DNA of 64,000 bases from Desulfovibrio sp. JC010 (GCF_010470675.1 NZ_VOIQ01000005.1:124001-188000); one strand, 5' to 3'. Counted from the stretch's first letter, positions 43,563 through 53,148 are shown. Program-made: numbers and translations. Notes: generated by a model from the sequence alone, not told the origin.

Positions 43563-45488
43563 TTACTGCAGCAGATGTTCATCCAGAAACCGCTCCATGG
43601 CTTCGTAGAAGTCAAAGCGGTTTTCCTGATTGTGGAATCCGTGGCCTTCGTTATCTTTGACCATGTATTTTACAGCAATGCCGCGGTCACGCAGGGCTTT
43701 GACAATCTGGTCCGACTCGGCCTTTTTCACCCGCGGGTCATTGGCACCCTGTGCCACGAAGAGCGGAGCCTTGATCTTATCCGCATGGAAAACCGGGGAT
43801 ACTTTGCGCAGAAGCTTGTAGTCGCGGACCGGATCACCGACCTTGATGTAGAATTCCTGCTTTTCGTTTTCCCAGTACGGAGGTAGGGTTTCCAGCAGGG
43901 TAAACAGGTTGGAGGGACCGACATAATCGATGCCGCAGGCATAAAGGTCCGGGGTGAAGGTCAGTCCGGCAAGGGTGGCGTAGCCGCCGTAGGAGGCTCC
44001 GTAAATGGCTATGCGGTCAGGATCGGCAATGCCCAGATCAATCAACCAGTGTGCTGCATCGGTCAGATCATTCTGCATGTTCAGTCCCCACTGCTTGAAT
44101 CCTTTTTCCCAGAATTCACGTCCGTATCCGGTGGAACCCCGGAAGTTGACCTGCAGGACCGCGATACCCCGGTTGGCCAGAAACTGCACTTCGGGATTGA
44201 ATCCCCAATGGTCGCGCGCCCATGGTCCGCCGTGGGGATTAATGAGCACAGGCAGATTGCCCGGCTTTTTGTTTTTGGGCAGGGTCAGGTAGCCGTGAAT
44301 GGTCAAACCGTCGCGGGAGATAAAGGAAACAGGTTTCATTGCGGCCATTTCAGATTCATCAAGCCACGGGCTGACCTCAGTTATTTTCTGCAGTTTCTTG
44401 CTGTCAATATCGTATATGTACCCGGCACCGAGGCTGCGGTCTGAGTATGTGCGCACGATGCATCTGCTTTCATTCTTGTCGGTTGAAGTCAGGACTACTT
44501 CATAGCCGGGGAGCATCTTTTCGAGTTCGGTCTGAACTTCTTCGCGGGTATCATCAAAAAAAACGTAATGGTGTTTGTCGGTGTAGAATCCGGCCCCGGT
44601 GATGAGTTTGCGTTTCTTGGAATAAAGAAGCTGTTCCACATCAACATCAGGGTGTTCGAAAACAAGCTGTTCCAGTTTTTGGGTTTCCGGGTTGAAAAGG
44701 TAGATGGCTTGCTTGTCGCGGTCCATATTGGTGCTGACGTAGAATTTCTTGTTTTCAAAATCAAAGAGCAGGGGCTCGAATGCAGTGCGGAAATCAAGGG
44801 TCATGACCGGACGGAACAGGGCTTCAGCATTTTCCCGGTAGAGGATGGTGTTCTGTCCCTTGCGCTTGGCAAGGGCAATGCGCACGGTGCCGTTATGGTC
44901 GGTCATCCAGCCGTCGATATCTCCGGGATTGCGGGCTTCAAGCTCAAGCTTACCGCTGACCACATTCAGTTTGTACACATCAAACACTCTGGGATCATCC
45001 CGGTTCATGGTGATCAGGATGTGCTCGTCATCATTTTCAAGATCGTCCAGCAGGTTGGTGCGGGTGTTTTTAAACGGAGTCAGGTCGGTTTCCCCGCTGC
45101 CGTCGGTAGCTGCGGAAAAGGTATGCACATTCTCATCGCCACCGCTATCCTGCCCGAAGACAACTCGTTCGTTACCGACCCAGAAGTAGCCGTAAATGTC
45201 ACGTTTGGCGGCACTGGTCACTCTGGTGGTTTTACCGCTGGCAAGGTCTTTGACAAAAATATTAAGCCGCTCTTTCCATGGTGCCAGCCATGCAATTTTA
45301 TTCCCATCGGGAGAGATGGAAAATCCTTCAGCCGCAGGGTTCTTAAAAAAATCGCGCAGGGGGATTTGTCCGGCTTTGCGCGCGGTGTTCGGTGTGATTT
45401 CTTTTGCGGTATGGGTTGAGCAGGCTGTAGCACCCAGAAAAAGAGCGAGAGTAAATACAACTGCATGGATGGTTCGTATTGTTTTCAT
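43563..45488 (-). CDS. S9 family (prolyl oligopeptidase-like) peptidase, lipoprotein
   Basis: 641 residues: a lipoprotein-like signal (VVFTLALFLGATACSTH, Cys near residue 23), a beta-propeller domain at about 40-380 and a C-terminal alpha/beta-hydrolase. The nucleophile Ser lies in YGASYGGYATLAG, the Asp in AQGANDPRVKK and the His in DNEGHGF, completing the S9 triad. Likely an envelope dipeptidyl- or acylaminoacyl-type peptidase. It starts three bases after the GGDEF gene ends, so the two form an operon. Confidence 0.93.
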   Translation of the reverse strand: MKTIRTIHAVVFTLALFLGATACSTHTAKEITPNTARKAGQIPLRDFFKNPAAEGFSISPDGNKIAWLAPWKERLNIFVKDLASGKTTRVTSAAKRDIYGYFWVGNERVVFGQDSGGDENVHTFSAATDGSGETDLTPFKNTRTNLLDDLENDDEHILITMNRDDPRVFDVYKLNVVSGKLELEARNPGDIDGWMTDHNGTVRIALAKRKGQNTILYRENAEALFRPVMTLDFRTAFEPLLFDFENKKFYVSTNMDRDKQAIYLFNPETQKLEQLVFEHPDVDVEQLLYSKKRKLITGAGFYTDKHHYVFFDDTREEVQTELEKMLPGYEVVLTSTDKNESRCIVRTYSDRSLGAGYIYDIDSKKLQKITEVSPWLDESEMAAMKPVSFISRDGLTIHGYLTLPKNKKPGNLPVLINPHGGPWARDHWGFNPEVQFLANRGIAVLQVNFRGSTGYGREFWEKGFKQWGLNMQNDLTDAAHWLIDLGIADPDRIAIYGASYGGYATLAGLTFTPDLYACGIDYVGPSNLFTLLETLPPYWENEKQEFYIKVGDPVRDYKLLRKVSPVFHADKIKAPLFVAQGANDPRVKKAESDQIVKALRDRGIAVKYMVKDNEGHGFHNQENRFDFYEAMERFLDEHLLQ

Positions 45489-45491
45489 TGG

Positions 45492-46574
45492 TTACTCAGC
45501 GGGTTTTGCGGATTCAGGATGGGTATACACGGTTCCGGCTCCGAATTTTTTTGATTCTTTCAGGGCCAGATCGACTTTCTTCAGCAGGCTTTCGGAATTT
45601 TCCTCTTTTTCGCACATGGCGATTCCGGTGTTTATCAGGAAAGGAACAGCCTTGAGGCTTTTGGTTTGTGTGATCAGCTTATTGATTTTTTCGGTAAGGT
45701 TCTTGGCATTGGTGGCAGTTGTGTGCGGGGCGAGGATGATGAACTTGTCGCCGCCGACCCGGAAGAAACTGTCCGGGCGGCGCAGGTTCTTGCGTACAAC
45801 ACGGGCGAATCCGGCCAGAATTTTGTCTCCGGTTTTCTGGCCGTGTTTCTGGTTGATGGTTTTGAAGTCATGGATGTCCATCTTAATGAGCGCGAGGTCG
45901 GAGTTGTATCTCGTGGCAGTGGATACTGCCCTTTCCGATTCCTCGTAAAATTTCATCCTGCCGGGCAGGTTGGTCAGGGAGTCCCGCTCGGCCAGTTTTT
46001 TGATGGTCGATTTGCTGACTTCTTTTTCGCGGGCGCAGCGGGTCAGCTCTTCGCGCATGGGGGCGTCCACCAAATAGTAATGAAGTATCGCGAGAATACA
46101 GATCATGAAGATTAAACCGTATTCATATTTTACAAGATTAACATGATAGCTGTTCGAAACCTTCTTGATGTCCGAAGAAATCATCCCCACGGAAGAAGCC
46201 AGCCTGCGCATGGTCTTCTTCATCGCTTCCGGTTGGCCGGATTTTGCGGCCCGGAGAAAATTCTCAGCAGCGAAGAACAACCCGGTGTTTTCATTGTGCA
46301 GCAGTTTTGTGAAGCGGTTATCTTCCGGGTAATCCTGTAATTGATTGATGATGATTTTGAAAGTGTGGGTGGAAGACTCTGTGCCCATGCCTTCCGGGCT
46401 GGTCAGAATTTCCCCGGCTGAGACCTGCAATCCATTGAGAAGTTCCTGCGTATCCGTATAATTTTTACGTTCGATGAGCAGGGTGTGAAAAAGATAAAGC
46501 GCAGCCAGCGAGAGCAGGAAGATAATGGGCAGGGTTATTCTGTAGCGAATTCGGGCGGCATCTTGAAATTTCAT
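45492..46574 (-). CDS. Membrane GGDEF-domain protein with altered active site (GGDKF)
   Basis: 360 residues: a membrane helix at about 14-33, a periplasmic helical sensor, a second helix near 152-168, then a GGDEF-fold domain (SLTNLPGRMKFYEESERA). The signature reads FRVGGDKFIILAP, with Lys in place of the catalytic Glu/Asp, so diguanylate cyclase activity is doubtful. The upstream RxxD inhibitory site is not obvious. It may bind GTP or c-di-GMP as a receptor or act by protein contact. Operon with the S9 peptidase. Confidence 0.88.
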   Translation of the reverse strand: MKFQDAARIRYRITLPIIFLLSLAALYLFHTLLIERKNYTDTQELLNGLQVSAGEILTSPEGMGTESSTHTFKIIINQLQDYPEDNRFTKLLHNENTGLFFAAENFLRAAKSGQPEAMKKTMRRLASSVGMISSDIKKVSNSYHVNLVKYEYGLIFMICILAILHYYLVDAPMREELTRCAREKEVSKSTIKKLAERDSLTNLPGRMKFYEESERAVSTATRYNSDLALIKMDIHDFKTINQKHGQKTGDKILAGFARVVRKNLRRPDSFFRVGGDKFIILAPHTTATNAKNLTEKINKLITQTKSLKAVPFLINTGIAMCEKEENSESLLKKVDLALKESKKFGAGTVYTHPESAKPAE

Positions 46575-46882
46575 GAATTCTGACCTTTATTTTGAGTGGT
46601 TCTGTTTTTCTTTCCTATCTCTTTCTTTTAACCTTGGCGTGGTTTTATGTAAAATCAAAAATGGAAATTGTGCGGGGTAGACGGAGGCTGTTTTCTGCTG
46701 CTACAAAGATACGTTGCCGCTTGGGACTGTTGTTTTACGGTAACTGCGCCGCTGTATTTCAGGATGAAAAATCAGCCTGAATTTTCATAAATGTGGAAAT
46801 GCGTTTATTTTTATGTTGCCCTTGTCCATTCCTTGGGCTAGGGAAAACCGCGTGCATGCATGGAAATTAAGGAGAAGATAAA
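46575..46882 (+). other. Region between divergent GGDEF and gpt genes
   Basis: About 308 bases. The central part (46690-46785) is GC-richer and has TAACTGCGCCGCTGTA and a hairpin TCAGG...CCTGA, faintly like a cobalamin element but without a matching overall layout. A hydrophobic 62-codon frame (46592-46780) has no ribosome-binding site and no recognisable family, so I do not call it. Confidence 0.3.
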
Positions 46883-47380
46883 TTGTCCAAGGCAGACAGA
46901 TATAATAAAATGTACCCCATTTCATGGGAACAGCTGCACCGTGATTGCAGGGCGTTATCCTGGCGGTTGCTTGAAAAAGGTCCTTTTGAAGGCATTCTGG
47001 CCATTACCCGCGGCGGACTTGTTCCTGCCGCAATTCTGGCTCGTGAGCTTGATATAAGACTTATCGACACCGTCTGCATTTCCACATATGATTGGAAAGT
47101 TCAGGAAAAGAAAGCCACTGTGCTTAAAGATTTCAAAGGCGACGGTGAAGGCTGGCTGCTGGTGGATGATCTGGTCGATACCGGAGGTACAGCCAGGCTG
47201 GTCCGCGAAATGGTGCCCAAGGCTCATTTTGCCACCATTTATGCCAAGCCCGAAGGGCGTCCTTTGGTGGACACCTATATCACTGAAGTAAGTCAGGATA
47301 CCTGGATTCTTTTTCCGTGGGACAGCGCGACTCAGTTCGCCGAGCCCATTGCGAAAGTTTCTCAGGAAAATAATAGTTAA
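46883..47380 (+). CDS. gpt: Xanthine (guanine) phosphoribosyltransferase
   Basis: A 165-residue purine salvage enzyme that attaches phosphoribose from PRPP to xanthine or guanine. The PRPP-binding loop is [17 protein letters not shown], preceded by [19 protein letters not shown] and followed by [14 protein letters not shown]. Length fits Gpt. The start is a TTG at 46883, with AAGGAG eight bases upstream; no better ATG is in frame. A BMP-type nucleoside transporter operon follows, giving a purine salvage theme. Confidence 0.92.
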   Translation: MSKADRYNKMYPISWEQLHRDCRALSWRLLEKGPFEGILAITRGGLVPAAILARELDIRLIDTVCISTYDWKVQEKKATVLKDFKGDGEGWLLVDDLVDTGGTARLVREMVPKAHFATIYAKPEGRPLVDTYITEVSQDTWILFPWDSATQFAEPIAKVSQENNS

Positions 47381-47424
47381 GACCAAGTCTTAACACGGTT
47401 TAGGGTTTTTAGACATTTGCATTG

Positions 47425-47475
47425 CCAGCTGCCGGACGCAGGGAGTCCGGGGGCTGGTTGTGTATTTGTTTTTTT
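47425..47475 (+). terminator. Putative terminator between gpt and bmpA
   Basis: CCAGC-TG-CCGGAC pairs with GTCCGG-GG-GCTGG around a seven-base loop, followed by TTGTGTATTTG then seven T. The T-run is displaced, so read-through is possible. Confidence 0.55.
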
Positions 47476-47514
47476 GTTTCAAAATAAGGGTTTTAAACAA
47501 TTCTCAAGGAGTGG

Positions 47515-48594
47515 ATGATGCGTAAAGTTCTGCTGATGGCTGTTGTTGCGGCCATGTCCGTGATGCTGGCTTCTGTAGCGTTTGCCGGTGCCAAGAAGGA
47601 TAAGGTTAAAGTCGGTTTTGTTTACATTTCCCCCGTGGGTGACGAAGGTTACTCCTATGCACAGGATCAGGGCCGCAAGGCTATCGATGCCCTTCCCTGG
47701 GTAGAGACCTCTTATGTAGAATCCGTTGCTGAAGGCCCGGACTCTGAGCGCGTTGTGCTCAACTTCGCCCGTAAAGGCTATGACATGGTTATCGGTACCA
47801 GCTTCGGTTACATGGACCCCATGGTTAAAGTTTCCAAGAAGTTCCCCAAGACCGCATTCATGCATTGCTCCGGTTTTAAAACCACCCCGAACATGAGCAA
47901 CTACTTCGGCCGTATGTATCAGGCTCGTTACCTGACCGGTATGGTTGCCGGTATGATGACCAAGTCTAACGTCATCGGCTACGTTGCAGCTTTCCCCATC
48001 CCTGAAGTTATCCGCGGCATCAACGCTTTCACCCTTGGTGTGCGTTCCGTTAACCCCGAAGCAACCGTACGCGTTGTCTGGACCAAAACCTGGTACGATC
48101 CCGCACTGGAAAAAGACGCAGCCATCTCCCTGCTGGACATGAAAGCTGACGTTATCACCCAGCATCAGGATTCCCCCGGCCCGCAGGAAGCAGCACAGGA
48201 GCGCGGCAAGTACTCCATCGCTTACAACTCTGATATGTCCAAAATGGCTCCCAAGGCTCATCTGACCGCCGCTGTCTGGAACTGGGCACCGCTCTTCAAG
48301 AACGCTGTTGAGCAGCTGCGCGACGGTGTCTGGCAGGGTAACGAATCTCTGTGGTGGGGCATGGATCAGGGCGTAGTTGATATCGCTCCTTTCGGTCCCA
48401 TGGTTCCCCAGAATGTTCAGGATAAAGTTCTGGCCGCCAAGAAAGAGATCATCGAAGGTAACAACGCTGTTTTCGTAGGTCCCATCAAAGACCAGAACGG
48501 TAAAGAAATGGTTCCCGCCGGAAAATCCATGACCGATCCTGAAATGCTCGGTATGATGTGGTTTGTTGAAGGCGTAATCGGGAATACCAAGTAA
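47515..48594 (+). CDS. BMP-family ABC transporter substrate-binding protein (nucleoside type)
   Basis: A 359-residue periplasmic binding protein of the Bmp/PnrA (TmpC) family, which carries purine nucleosides or related bases. The signal peptide MRKVLLMAVVAAMSVMLASVAFA has no lipobox. Family text includes VGFVYISPVGDEGYSYAQDQGRKA, GFKTTPNMSNYFGRMYQARYLTG and TQHQDSPGPQEAA. AAGGAG precedes the ATG. It leads a binding protein, permease, permease, ATPase operon. Confidence 0.94.
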   Translation: MMRKVLLMAVVAAMSVMLASVAFAGAKKDKVKVGFVYISPVGDEGYSYAQDQGRKAIDALPWVETSYVESVAEGPDSERVVLNFARKGYDMVIGTSFGYMDPMVKVSKKFPKTAFMHCSGFKTTPNMSNYFGRMYQARYLTGMVAGMMTKSNVIGYVAAFPIPEVIRGINAFTLGVRSVNPEATVRVVWTKTWYDPALEKDAAISLLDMKADVITQHQDSPGPQEAAQERGKYSIAYNSDMSKMAPKAHLTAAVWNWAPLFKNAVEQLRDGVWQGNESLWWGMDQGVVDIAPFGPMVPQNVQDKVLAAKKEIIEGNNAVFVGPIKDQNGKEMVPAGKSMTDPEMLGMMWFVEGVIGNTK

Positions 48595-48600
48595 TAATTT

Positions 48601-49659
48601 ATGTTGGGTTATCGCTTACAAAAGCGTGATGAACCCTGGAACTGGGGCGTCCCGATTATTATCGTGGGCGCTCTGGTTCTATCTTTCGGGATCAGCGCGC
48701 TCCTGCTTGAATTGCAGGGAAAATCTGCTGTACAAGGACTCCTCGTGCTCTGGCAGGGGTCTTTTGGTGCGTCATGGGCTTTGGAAGATGCCCTTTTAAA
48801 ATCTATTCCCATTTTTCTCTGTGCACTGGGTGTTGCCACCGCCTTCAGGATGCAGGTCTGGAACATCGGGGCTGAAGGTCAGTTTGCGCTGGGCGCAATC
48901 GGGGCTACTTGGGCTGCGATCACTTTTCCTGACCTGCCCGGTATTGTGCTCATGCCGCTTATGTTCATCTGTGCCGCTCTTTTCGGTGCTTTTTGGGCAT
49001 ATATTCCGGCAGTTTTGCGGTTGAAGTTGCAGGTTAATGAAATTATCTCCACCCTGATGCTCAACTATATCGCCATCCTGCTGCTCGAACTGCTCGTGTT
49101 CGGCGCATGGAAGGACCCGGCCAGTTTCGGGTTTCCGGTGACACCGGAGTTCTCTCCCGCAGCCATTATCGGCCAGATCGGGGATACCCGTCTGCACTGG
49201 GGCTTTGCGGTCTGTGTCGGTTCCGGTATCGCCATGTGGGCATTCATGCGTTTCACCCGTCTCGGCTTTGAAATCAAGGTTGCGGGCGAGGGTGAGCGTA
49301 TCGCCATGTATTCACGGCTGCCTTACGGAATGCTGACTATTCTGGTTATGGCTATTTCCGGCGCGCTAGCCGGATGGGCCGGGTGCATTGAAGCTTCCGC
49401 CACCATCAACAGGTTGCAGCCTTCCATCATGGTCGGTTACGGCTATACCGCCATTGTTGTGGCGTGGCTGGCGCGGCTGCATCCGCTCTACATCGGCATT
49501 TCCGCTTACCTGCTGGCTGCTCTGCGTGTAGGCGTTGAGAACATGCAGCTGGAATTGCAGACTCCGGCGTCTTTCGGCTCCATCATGGAAGGTCTGATCC
49601 TCATGTCCGTGCTCGCAGGCCAGATGTTTGTTACTTATAAGATTGTTAAGAAAAATTAG
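48601..49659 (+). CDS. Nucleoside ABC transporter permease, first
   Basis: A 352-residue permease of the BPD_transp_2 (YufP-like) family, with many membrane helices. It has the motif VWNIGAEGQFALGAIGATWAA, diagnostic of this group, and VNEIISTLMLNYIAILLLELL. It starts six bases after the binding-protein gene. It partners the next permease. Confidence 0.93.
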   Translation: MLGYRLQKRDEPWNWGVPIIIVGALVLSFGISALLLELQGKSAVQGLLVLWQGSFGASWALEDALLKSIPIFLCALGVATAFRMQVWNIGAEGQFALGAIGATWAAITFPDLPGIVLMPLMFICAALFGAFWAYIPAVLRLKLQVNEIISTLMLNYIAILLLELLVFGAWKDPASFGFPVTPEFSPAAIIGQIGDTRLHWGFAVCVGSGIAMWAFMRFTRLGFEIKVAGEGERIAMYSRLPYGMLTILVMAISGALAGWAGCIEASATINRLQPSIMVGYGYTAIVVAWLARLHPLYIGISAYLLAALRVGVENMQLELQTPASFGSIMEGLILMSVLAGQMFVTYKIVKKN

Positions 49660-49673
49660 ATACGGGTGATCTA

Positions 49674-50594
49674 ATGCTGGAAAGTTTTATTGTCCCCTTG
49701 CTGGCTGCGACAGTGCAGTCCGGTACACCGATCCTCTACGCGACCCTTGGTGAGATTCTCACTGAGAAGGGCGGGGTGCTCAACCTCGGCGTGGAAGGCA
49801 TGATGAGCATGGCGGCTTTTGCGGCTTTTTTTGTGACCCTGACCACAGGCAATCCGTGGCTGGGCTTCATTGCCGGAGGTGTTGCCGGAACATTCATGGC
49901 CGCGCTGCACGGCATCGTCTGTATCAGCTGCCTCGGTAATCAGGTTGTCTCCGGTCTGGCACTGACTATTCTCGGCGTGGGGCTGTGCAACTTCCTCGGT
50001 ACCCCGTATATCGGGACTGCAACTGACGGCTTTGATAAATTCGCCTTTCCGGTGCTTTCGGCCATTCCGTACCTTGGGGACATCTTCTTCAGGCAGGACG
50101 CCCTTGTTTATGTTTCCTATATTATCCCGGTGCTGTTCATGCTTTTTATCAACCGCACCAGCCTCGGTCTGGCAATTACCGCTGTGGGCGAGAAGCCTGC
50201 AGCTGCGGCTGCCGTGGGGCTGAAGGCTATCCGTCTGCGCTGGATCGCGCTGCTGGGCGGCGGATTCCTGATTGGCCTTGGCGGATCGTATCTTTCCCTC
50301 GCTTATACCCATCTCTGGGCCAACGGACTTTCCGGCGGACGCGGCTGGATCGCGGTGGCCTTGGTTATCTTCGCTTTCTGGAGACCGGGACGCGCTGTTT
50401 TCGGTGCTTATCTTTTCGGTGGGGTTATGGCTTTTCAGCTCCGTTTGCAGGCCGTGGGAACGCATATTCCGTCTTCATTGCTGCTGATGCTGCCGTACGC
50501 CCTGACCATTCTGGTGCTGATCTTCTCCGCCGTGCGGGGACGCAGCGGTAACGCTCCCGCGCATCTGGGAATCAACATCGAGCCTGAAGGGTAG
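49674..50594 (+). CDS. Nucleoside ABC transporter permease, second
   Basis: A 306-residue permease of the YufQ-like group. It opens with VPLLAATVQSGTPILYATLGEILTEKGGVLNLGVEGMMSMAA, typical of the second subunit, and ends in a basic tail after the last helix. The ATPase gene follows almost at once, with the ATG ten bases after the stop. Confidence 0.93.
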   Translation: MLESFIVPLLAATVQSGTPILYATLGEILTEKGGVLNLGVEGMMSMAAFAAFFVTLTTGNPWLGFIAGGVAGTFMAALHGIVCISCLGNQVVSGLALTILGVGLCNFLGTPYIGTATDGFDKFAFPVLSAIPYLGDIFFRQDALVYVSYIIPVLFMLFINRTSLGLAITAVGEKPAAAAAVGLKAIRLRWIALLGGGFLIGLGGSYLSLAYTHLWANGLSGGRGWIAVALVIFAFWRPGRAVFGAYLFGGVMAFQLRLQAVGTHIPSSLLLMLPYALTILVLIFSAVRGRSGNAPAHLGINIEPEG

Positions 50595-50603
50595 GTGCTA
50601 GCG

Positions 50604-52142
50604 ATGAGTCAACAGGATTTCACCCGTCCCGAGTGCCAGAAGGCCACCGGATTTGAAGGCTGCGCACCGCTGATTTCGCTGAAAGGGATCACCAAGCGTT
50701 TCGGCAAGGTTGTCGCCAACAATAATATTTCACTGGACCTCTATCCCGGGCGTATCAAGGCCCTGCTTGGTGAGAACGGAGCAGGCAAGAGTACGCTCAT
50801 GTCCATGCTTGCCGGGCGTTTTCGCCCTGACGAAGGCTACATTGAAGTAGACGGTCAGCGTGTGGATTTCTCCAACTCCAAGGACGCCATCAAGGCCGGG
50901 GTGGGCATGGTTTACCAGCACTTTATGCTGGTGGATACCATGACCGTAGCCCAGAATGTGTTGCTCGGTCAGGAGGGCGGATTTTTCGTCAATCCCAAGG
51001 AGATGGAAGAGCGGGTCCGCAAGCTGGCCGAAGACTATGAGCTTGAGATCGACCCTTCCGCCAAGGTTTCGACCCTGTCCATGGGCGAGAAGCAGCGGGT
51101 GGAAATCCTGAAGCTGCTTTACCGTGAAAGCAGGGTGCTTATTTTTGATGAACCCACAGCGGTTCTGACTCCCCGTGAAGCTTTCCGTCTTTTCGAAGCC
51201 CTCTGGGCCATGACCCGTCAGGGTAAATCTGTTGTTTTCATCAGTCATAAGCTTGAAGAAGTTATGGCTATTGCAGACGAAGTAGCCATCCTGCGCCGGG
51301 GTGTTGTGGACGGTGAAGTTCCCCGCGACAAGATTACTTCCAAGGCTGATCTGGCCTGCCGCATGGTCGGTAAGGAAGTTCTTCTTGAAGTGAATAAGGA
51401 AGAGGTTGAGCCCGGCGAGAAGGTTCTGGAAGTAAAGAACATGACCGGAATCGGGCTGCGCGATATCAATCTTGATGTGCGCAAGGGCGAAGTCGTCGCC
51501 ATTGTCGGTGTGGCTGGTAACGGTCAGCAGGAGCTTGTGGAAGGTGTATGCGGTATGCGCAAGCCTCCTAAGGATACAATTTTCATCATGGGCAAACCGT
51601 GGCGCAAGTTTTTTGCGGAGATGAGCTGGAACAATTCCATGTCCTACATCCCGGAAGACCGTCTTGATCTTGCCACTGCCCGCAATCTTGACTTGGTGGA
51701 CAACCTGTTGCTCAGTACCCGTCAGGGGTTCAGCGCAGGCCCGATTCTGCAGCACGATAAAGCCGCCAAAGTGGCAGAAGAGCTGGTAGAAGAATATGAT
51801 GTGCGTCCCGGACGCATCCGTGCCCTTGCATGGCAGCTTTCCGGCGGAAACCTGCAGAAAATGGTGCTGGCCCGTGAACTTTACCGTCAGCCGCATCTTA
51901 TCGTAGCTGAGCAGCCCACACAGGGGCTGGATATTTCCGCTACCGAGGAAGTCTGGAACAGGCTGCTCAAGGCCCGCGAAATGGCCGGAGTGTTGCTTGT
52001 AACCGGTGACCTCGGCGAAGCCCTGCAACTGGCTGACCGCGTGGCAGTTATGTATTGCGGCCAGATCATGGACGAATTTTCAGTCAACGACAAAGCAAAG
52101 GTGGACAGCATCGGTCTGCTCATGGCTGGTGTGCGGGAGTAA
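50604..52142 (+). CDS. Nucleoside ABC transporter ATP-binding protein (duplicated ATPase)
   Basis: A 512-residue protein with two ABC modules, as in sugar and nucleoside importers (YufO type). The first module has GENGAGKSTLMSMLAGRF, LSMGEKQRVEILKLLYR and LIFDEPTAVLTP. The second has VGVAGNGQQELVEGVCG, a degenerate Walker A, with LSGGNLQKMVLARELYR and VAEQPTQGLDISA. I use the ATG at 50604; a GTG at 50595 directly after the previous stop is possible. It completes the operon and a terminator follows. Confidence 0.95.
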   Translation: MSQQDFTRPECQKATGFEGCAPLISLKGITKRFGKVVANNNISLDLYPGRIKALLGENGAGKSTLMSMLAGRFRPDEGYIEVDGQRVDFSNSKDAIKAGVGMVYQHFMLVDTMTVAQNVLLGQEGGFFVNPKEMEERVRKLAEDYELEIDPSAKVSTLSMGEKQRVEILKLLYRESRVLIFDEPTAVLTPREAFRLFEALWAMTRQGKSVVFISHKLEEVMAIADEVAILRRGVVDGEVPRDKITSKADLACRMVGKEVLLEVNKEEVEPGEKVLEVKNMTGIGLRDINLDVRKGEVVAIVGVAGNGQQELVEGVCGMRKPPKDTIFIMGKPWRKFFAEMSWNNSMSYIPEDRLDLATARNLDLVDNLLLSTRQGFSAGPILQHDKAAKVAEELVEEYDVRPGRIRALAWQLSGGNLQKMVLARELYRQPHLIVAEQPTQGLDISATEEVWNRLLKAREMAGVLLVTGDLGEALQLADRVAVMYCGQIMDEFSVNDKAKVDSIGLLMAGVRE

Positions 52143-52185
52143 TCCTTTCGACCTTATTTATCCGCTTTAAAGATTACACTTTTGT

Positions 52186-52220
52186 AGGCCCCATTCTGTA
52201 TACAGAGTGGGGCCTTTTAT
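52186..52220 (+). terminator. Intrinsic terminator of the nucleoside ABC operon
   Basis: AGGCCCCATTCTG pairs with CAGAGTGGGGCCT (one G-T) around TATA, followed by TTTTATTG. Confidence 0.9.
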
Positions 52221-52650
52221 TGTTTTGAATATAAAACGGGGTATTAATTCCCGTCTGTGAATGTCCGTTATTTAGGACAGGAGAGGCAAATGTGTCATTA
52301 TAGAAAAAATGTGAAGTTTTTTTTGTTTCTTGTTCTACGTAAGTAGCTGTTGATTTGACTGCTGGTGTTTATGCTCTGGTGTAAAAAATCTCAAATTCAG
52401 CTCTAGTGAATATAACTTTTAATTGTTGAGCGGTGCTTAAGTCTGTTGATCGGTGAAGCAATAGTTGGTTTTGCGTTTATGGGTGTTGTTTTACATAAAA
52501 CGAATTTGTGTGAAAATTTTCTCAATGTATTTTCTGTAGTCCGTAAATTCGCTGTTTTCAGGCGTTGCAGAGTATATACATCTACGTATTTTTATTGAAA
52601 TAATCCCTGAATTTGAGTAGGTAGTTACGACTTTCATGAGGAGGATTAGA
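52221..52650 (+). other. AT-rich region upstream of the cytochrome gene
   Basis: About 430 bases without a supported gene, repeat or recognisable structured RNA. Presumably it holds the cytochrome promoter, but no clear -35/-10 or -24/-12 pair stands out. GAGGAGG at 52638-52644 is the cytochrome ribosome-binding site. Confidence 0.35.
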
Positions 52651-53148
52651 ATGAAGACGAATTTTCTGTATGTTGGAGCGGCTGTGGTCTTTGCCGTTCT
52701 TGTTATTGTTTACTCTACCGCGACCAGCAATCTCAGTGAGGAGATTGCAAGCATCTCCGGCGATAAAAATGTTGAAATCGTTACCGAAGAGCTGGTTGTA
52801 AGGTTTCCCGTAAATCTCGAATTCAAGCGTCCTGAAGTGCTTAACAAGACCCGTTTCGCACTGGTCAAGTTCTCTCACTTTGACCATCAGGATGTTAACT
52901 GTGGTAAGTGTCACCACACCTGGGACGGCAAATCCCAGATCAAGAGCTGTGCTGCTGCCGGTTGTCATGACAACCTGAAACAGAAAGCTGCACCTCACTC
53001 CTACTTCAAGGCTTTCCATACCCTGAAGAGTGACATCAGCTGTCGTGGCTGCCATGTGAAGCTGAACAAGGAAGGCAAGACTGATCTCGCCGTTGCTCCT
53101 TGCGCAAACAACGCATGTCACCCCAAGCAGAAAAAAGCACACAACTAG
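52651..53148 (+). CDS. Tetraheme class III cytochrome c (cytochrome c3 family)
   Basis: A 165-residue periplasmic electron carrier with four heme-attachment motifs: CGKCH (84-88), CAAAGCH (100-106), CRGCH (131-135) and CANNACH (151-157). Two CxxCH and two CxxxxCH motifs in this order, with His76, His79, His89, His116 and His123 as candidate axial ligands, fit bis-His c3. The N-terminal hydrophobic stretch (FLYVGAAVVFAVLVIVYS) could be a signal peptide or an uncleaved anchor, and a 50-residue extension precedes the first heme. Likely exchanges electrons with hydrogenase, formate dehydrogenase or a membrane complex. Confidence 0.93.
   Translation: MKTNFLYVGAAVVFAVLVIVYSTATSNLSEEIASISGDKNVEIVTEELVVRFPVNLEFKRPEVLNKTRFALVKFSHFDHQDVNCGKCHHTWDGKSQIKSCAAAGCHDNLKQKAAPHSYFKAFHTLKSDISCRGCHVKLNKEGKTDLAVAPCANNACHPKQKKAHN

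Noticed and set aside
46592-46780. A hydrophobic 62-codon frame as a small membrane protein
   Set aside because: No ribosome-binding site, non-ATG start, and it overlaps structured non-coding sequence between divergent genes.
47381-47514. Purine riboswitch ahead of the nucleoside transporter operon
   Set aside because: None of the conserved loop sequences of the purine aptamer are present; the structure there looks like a terminator.
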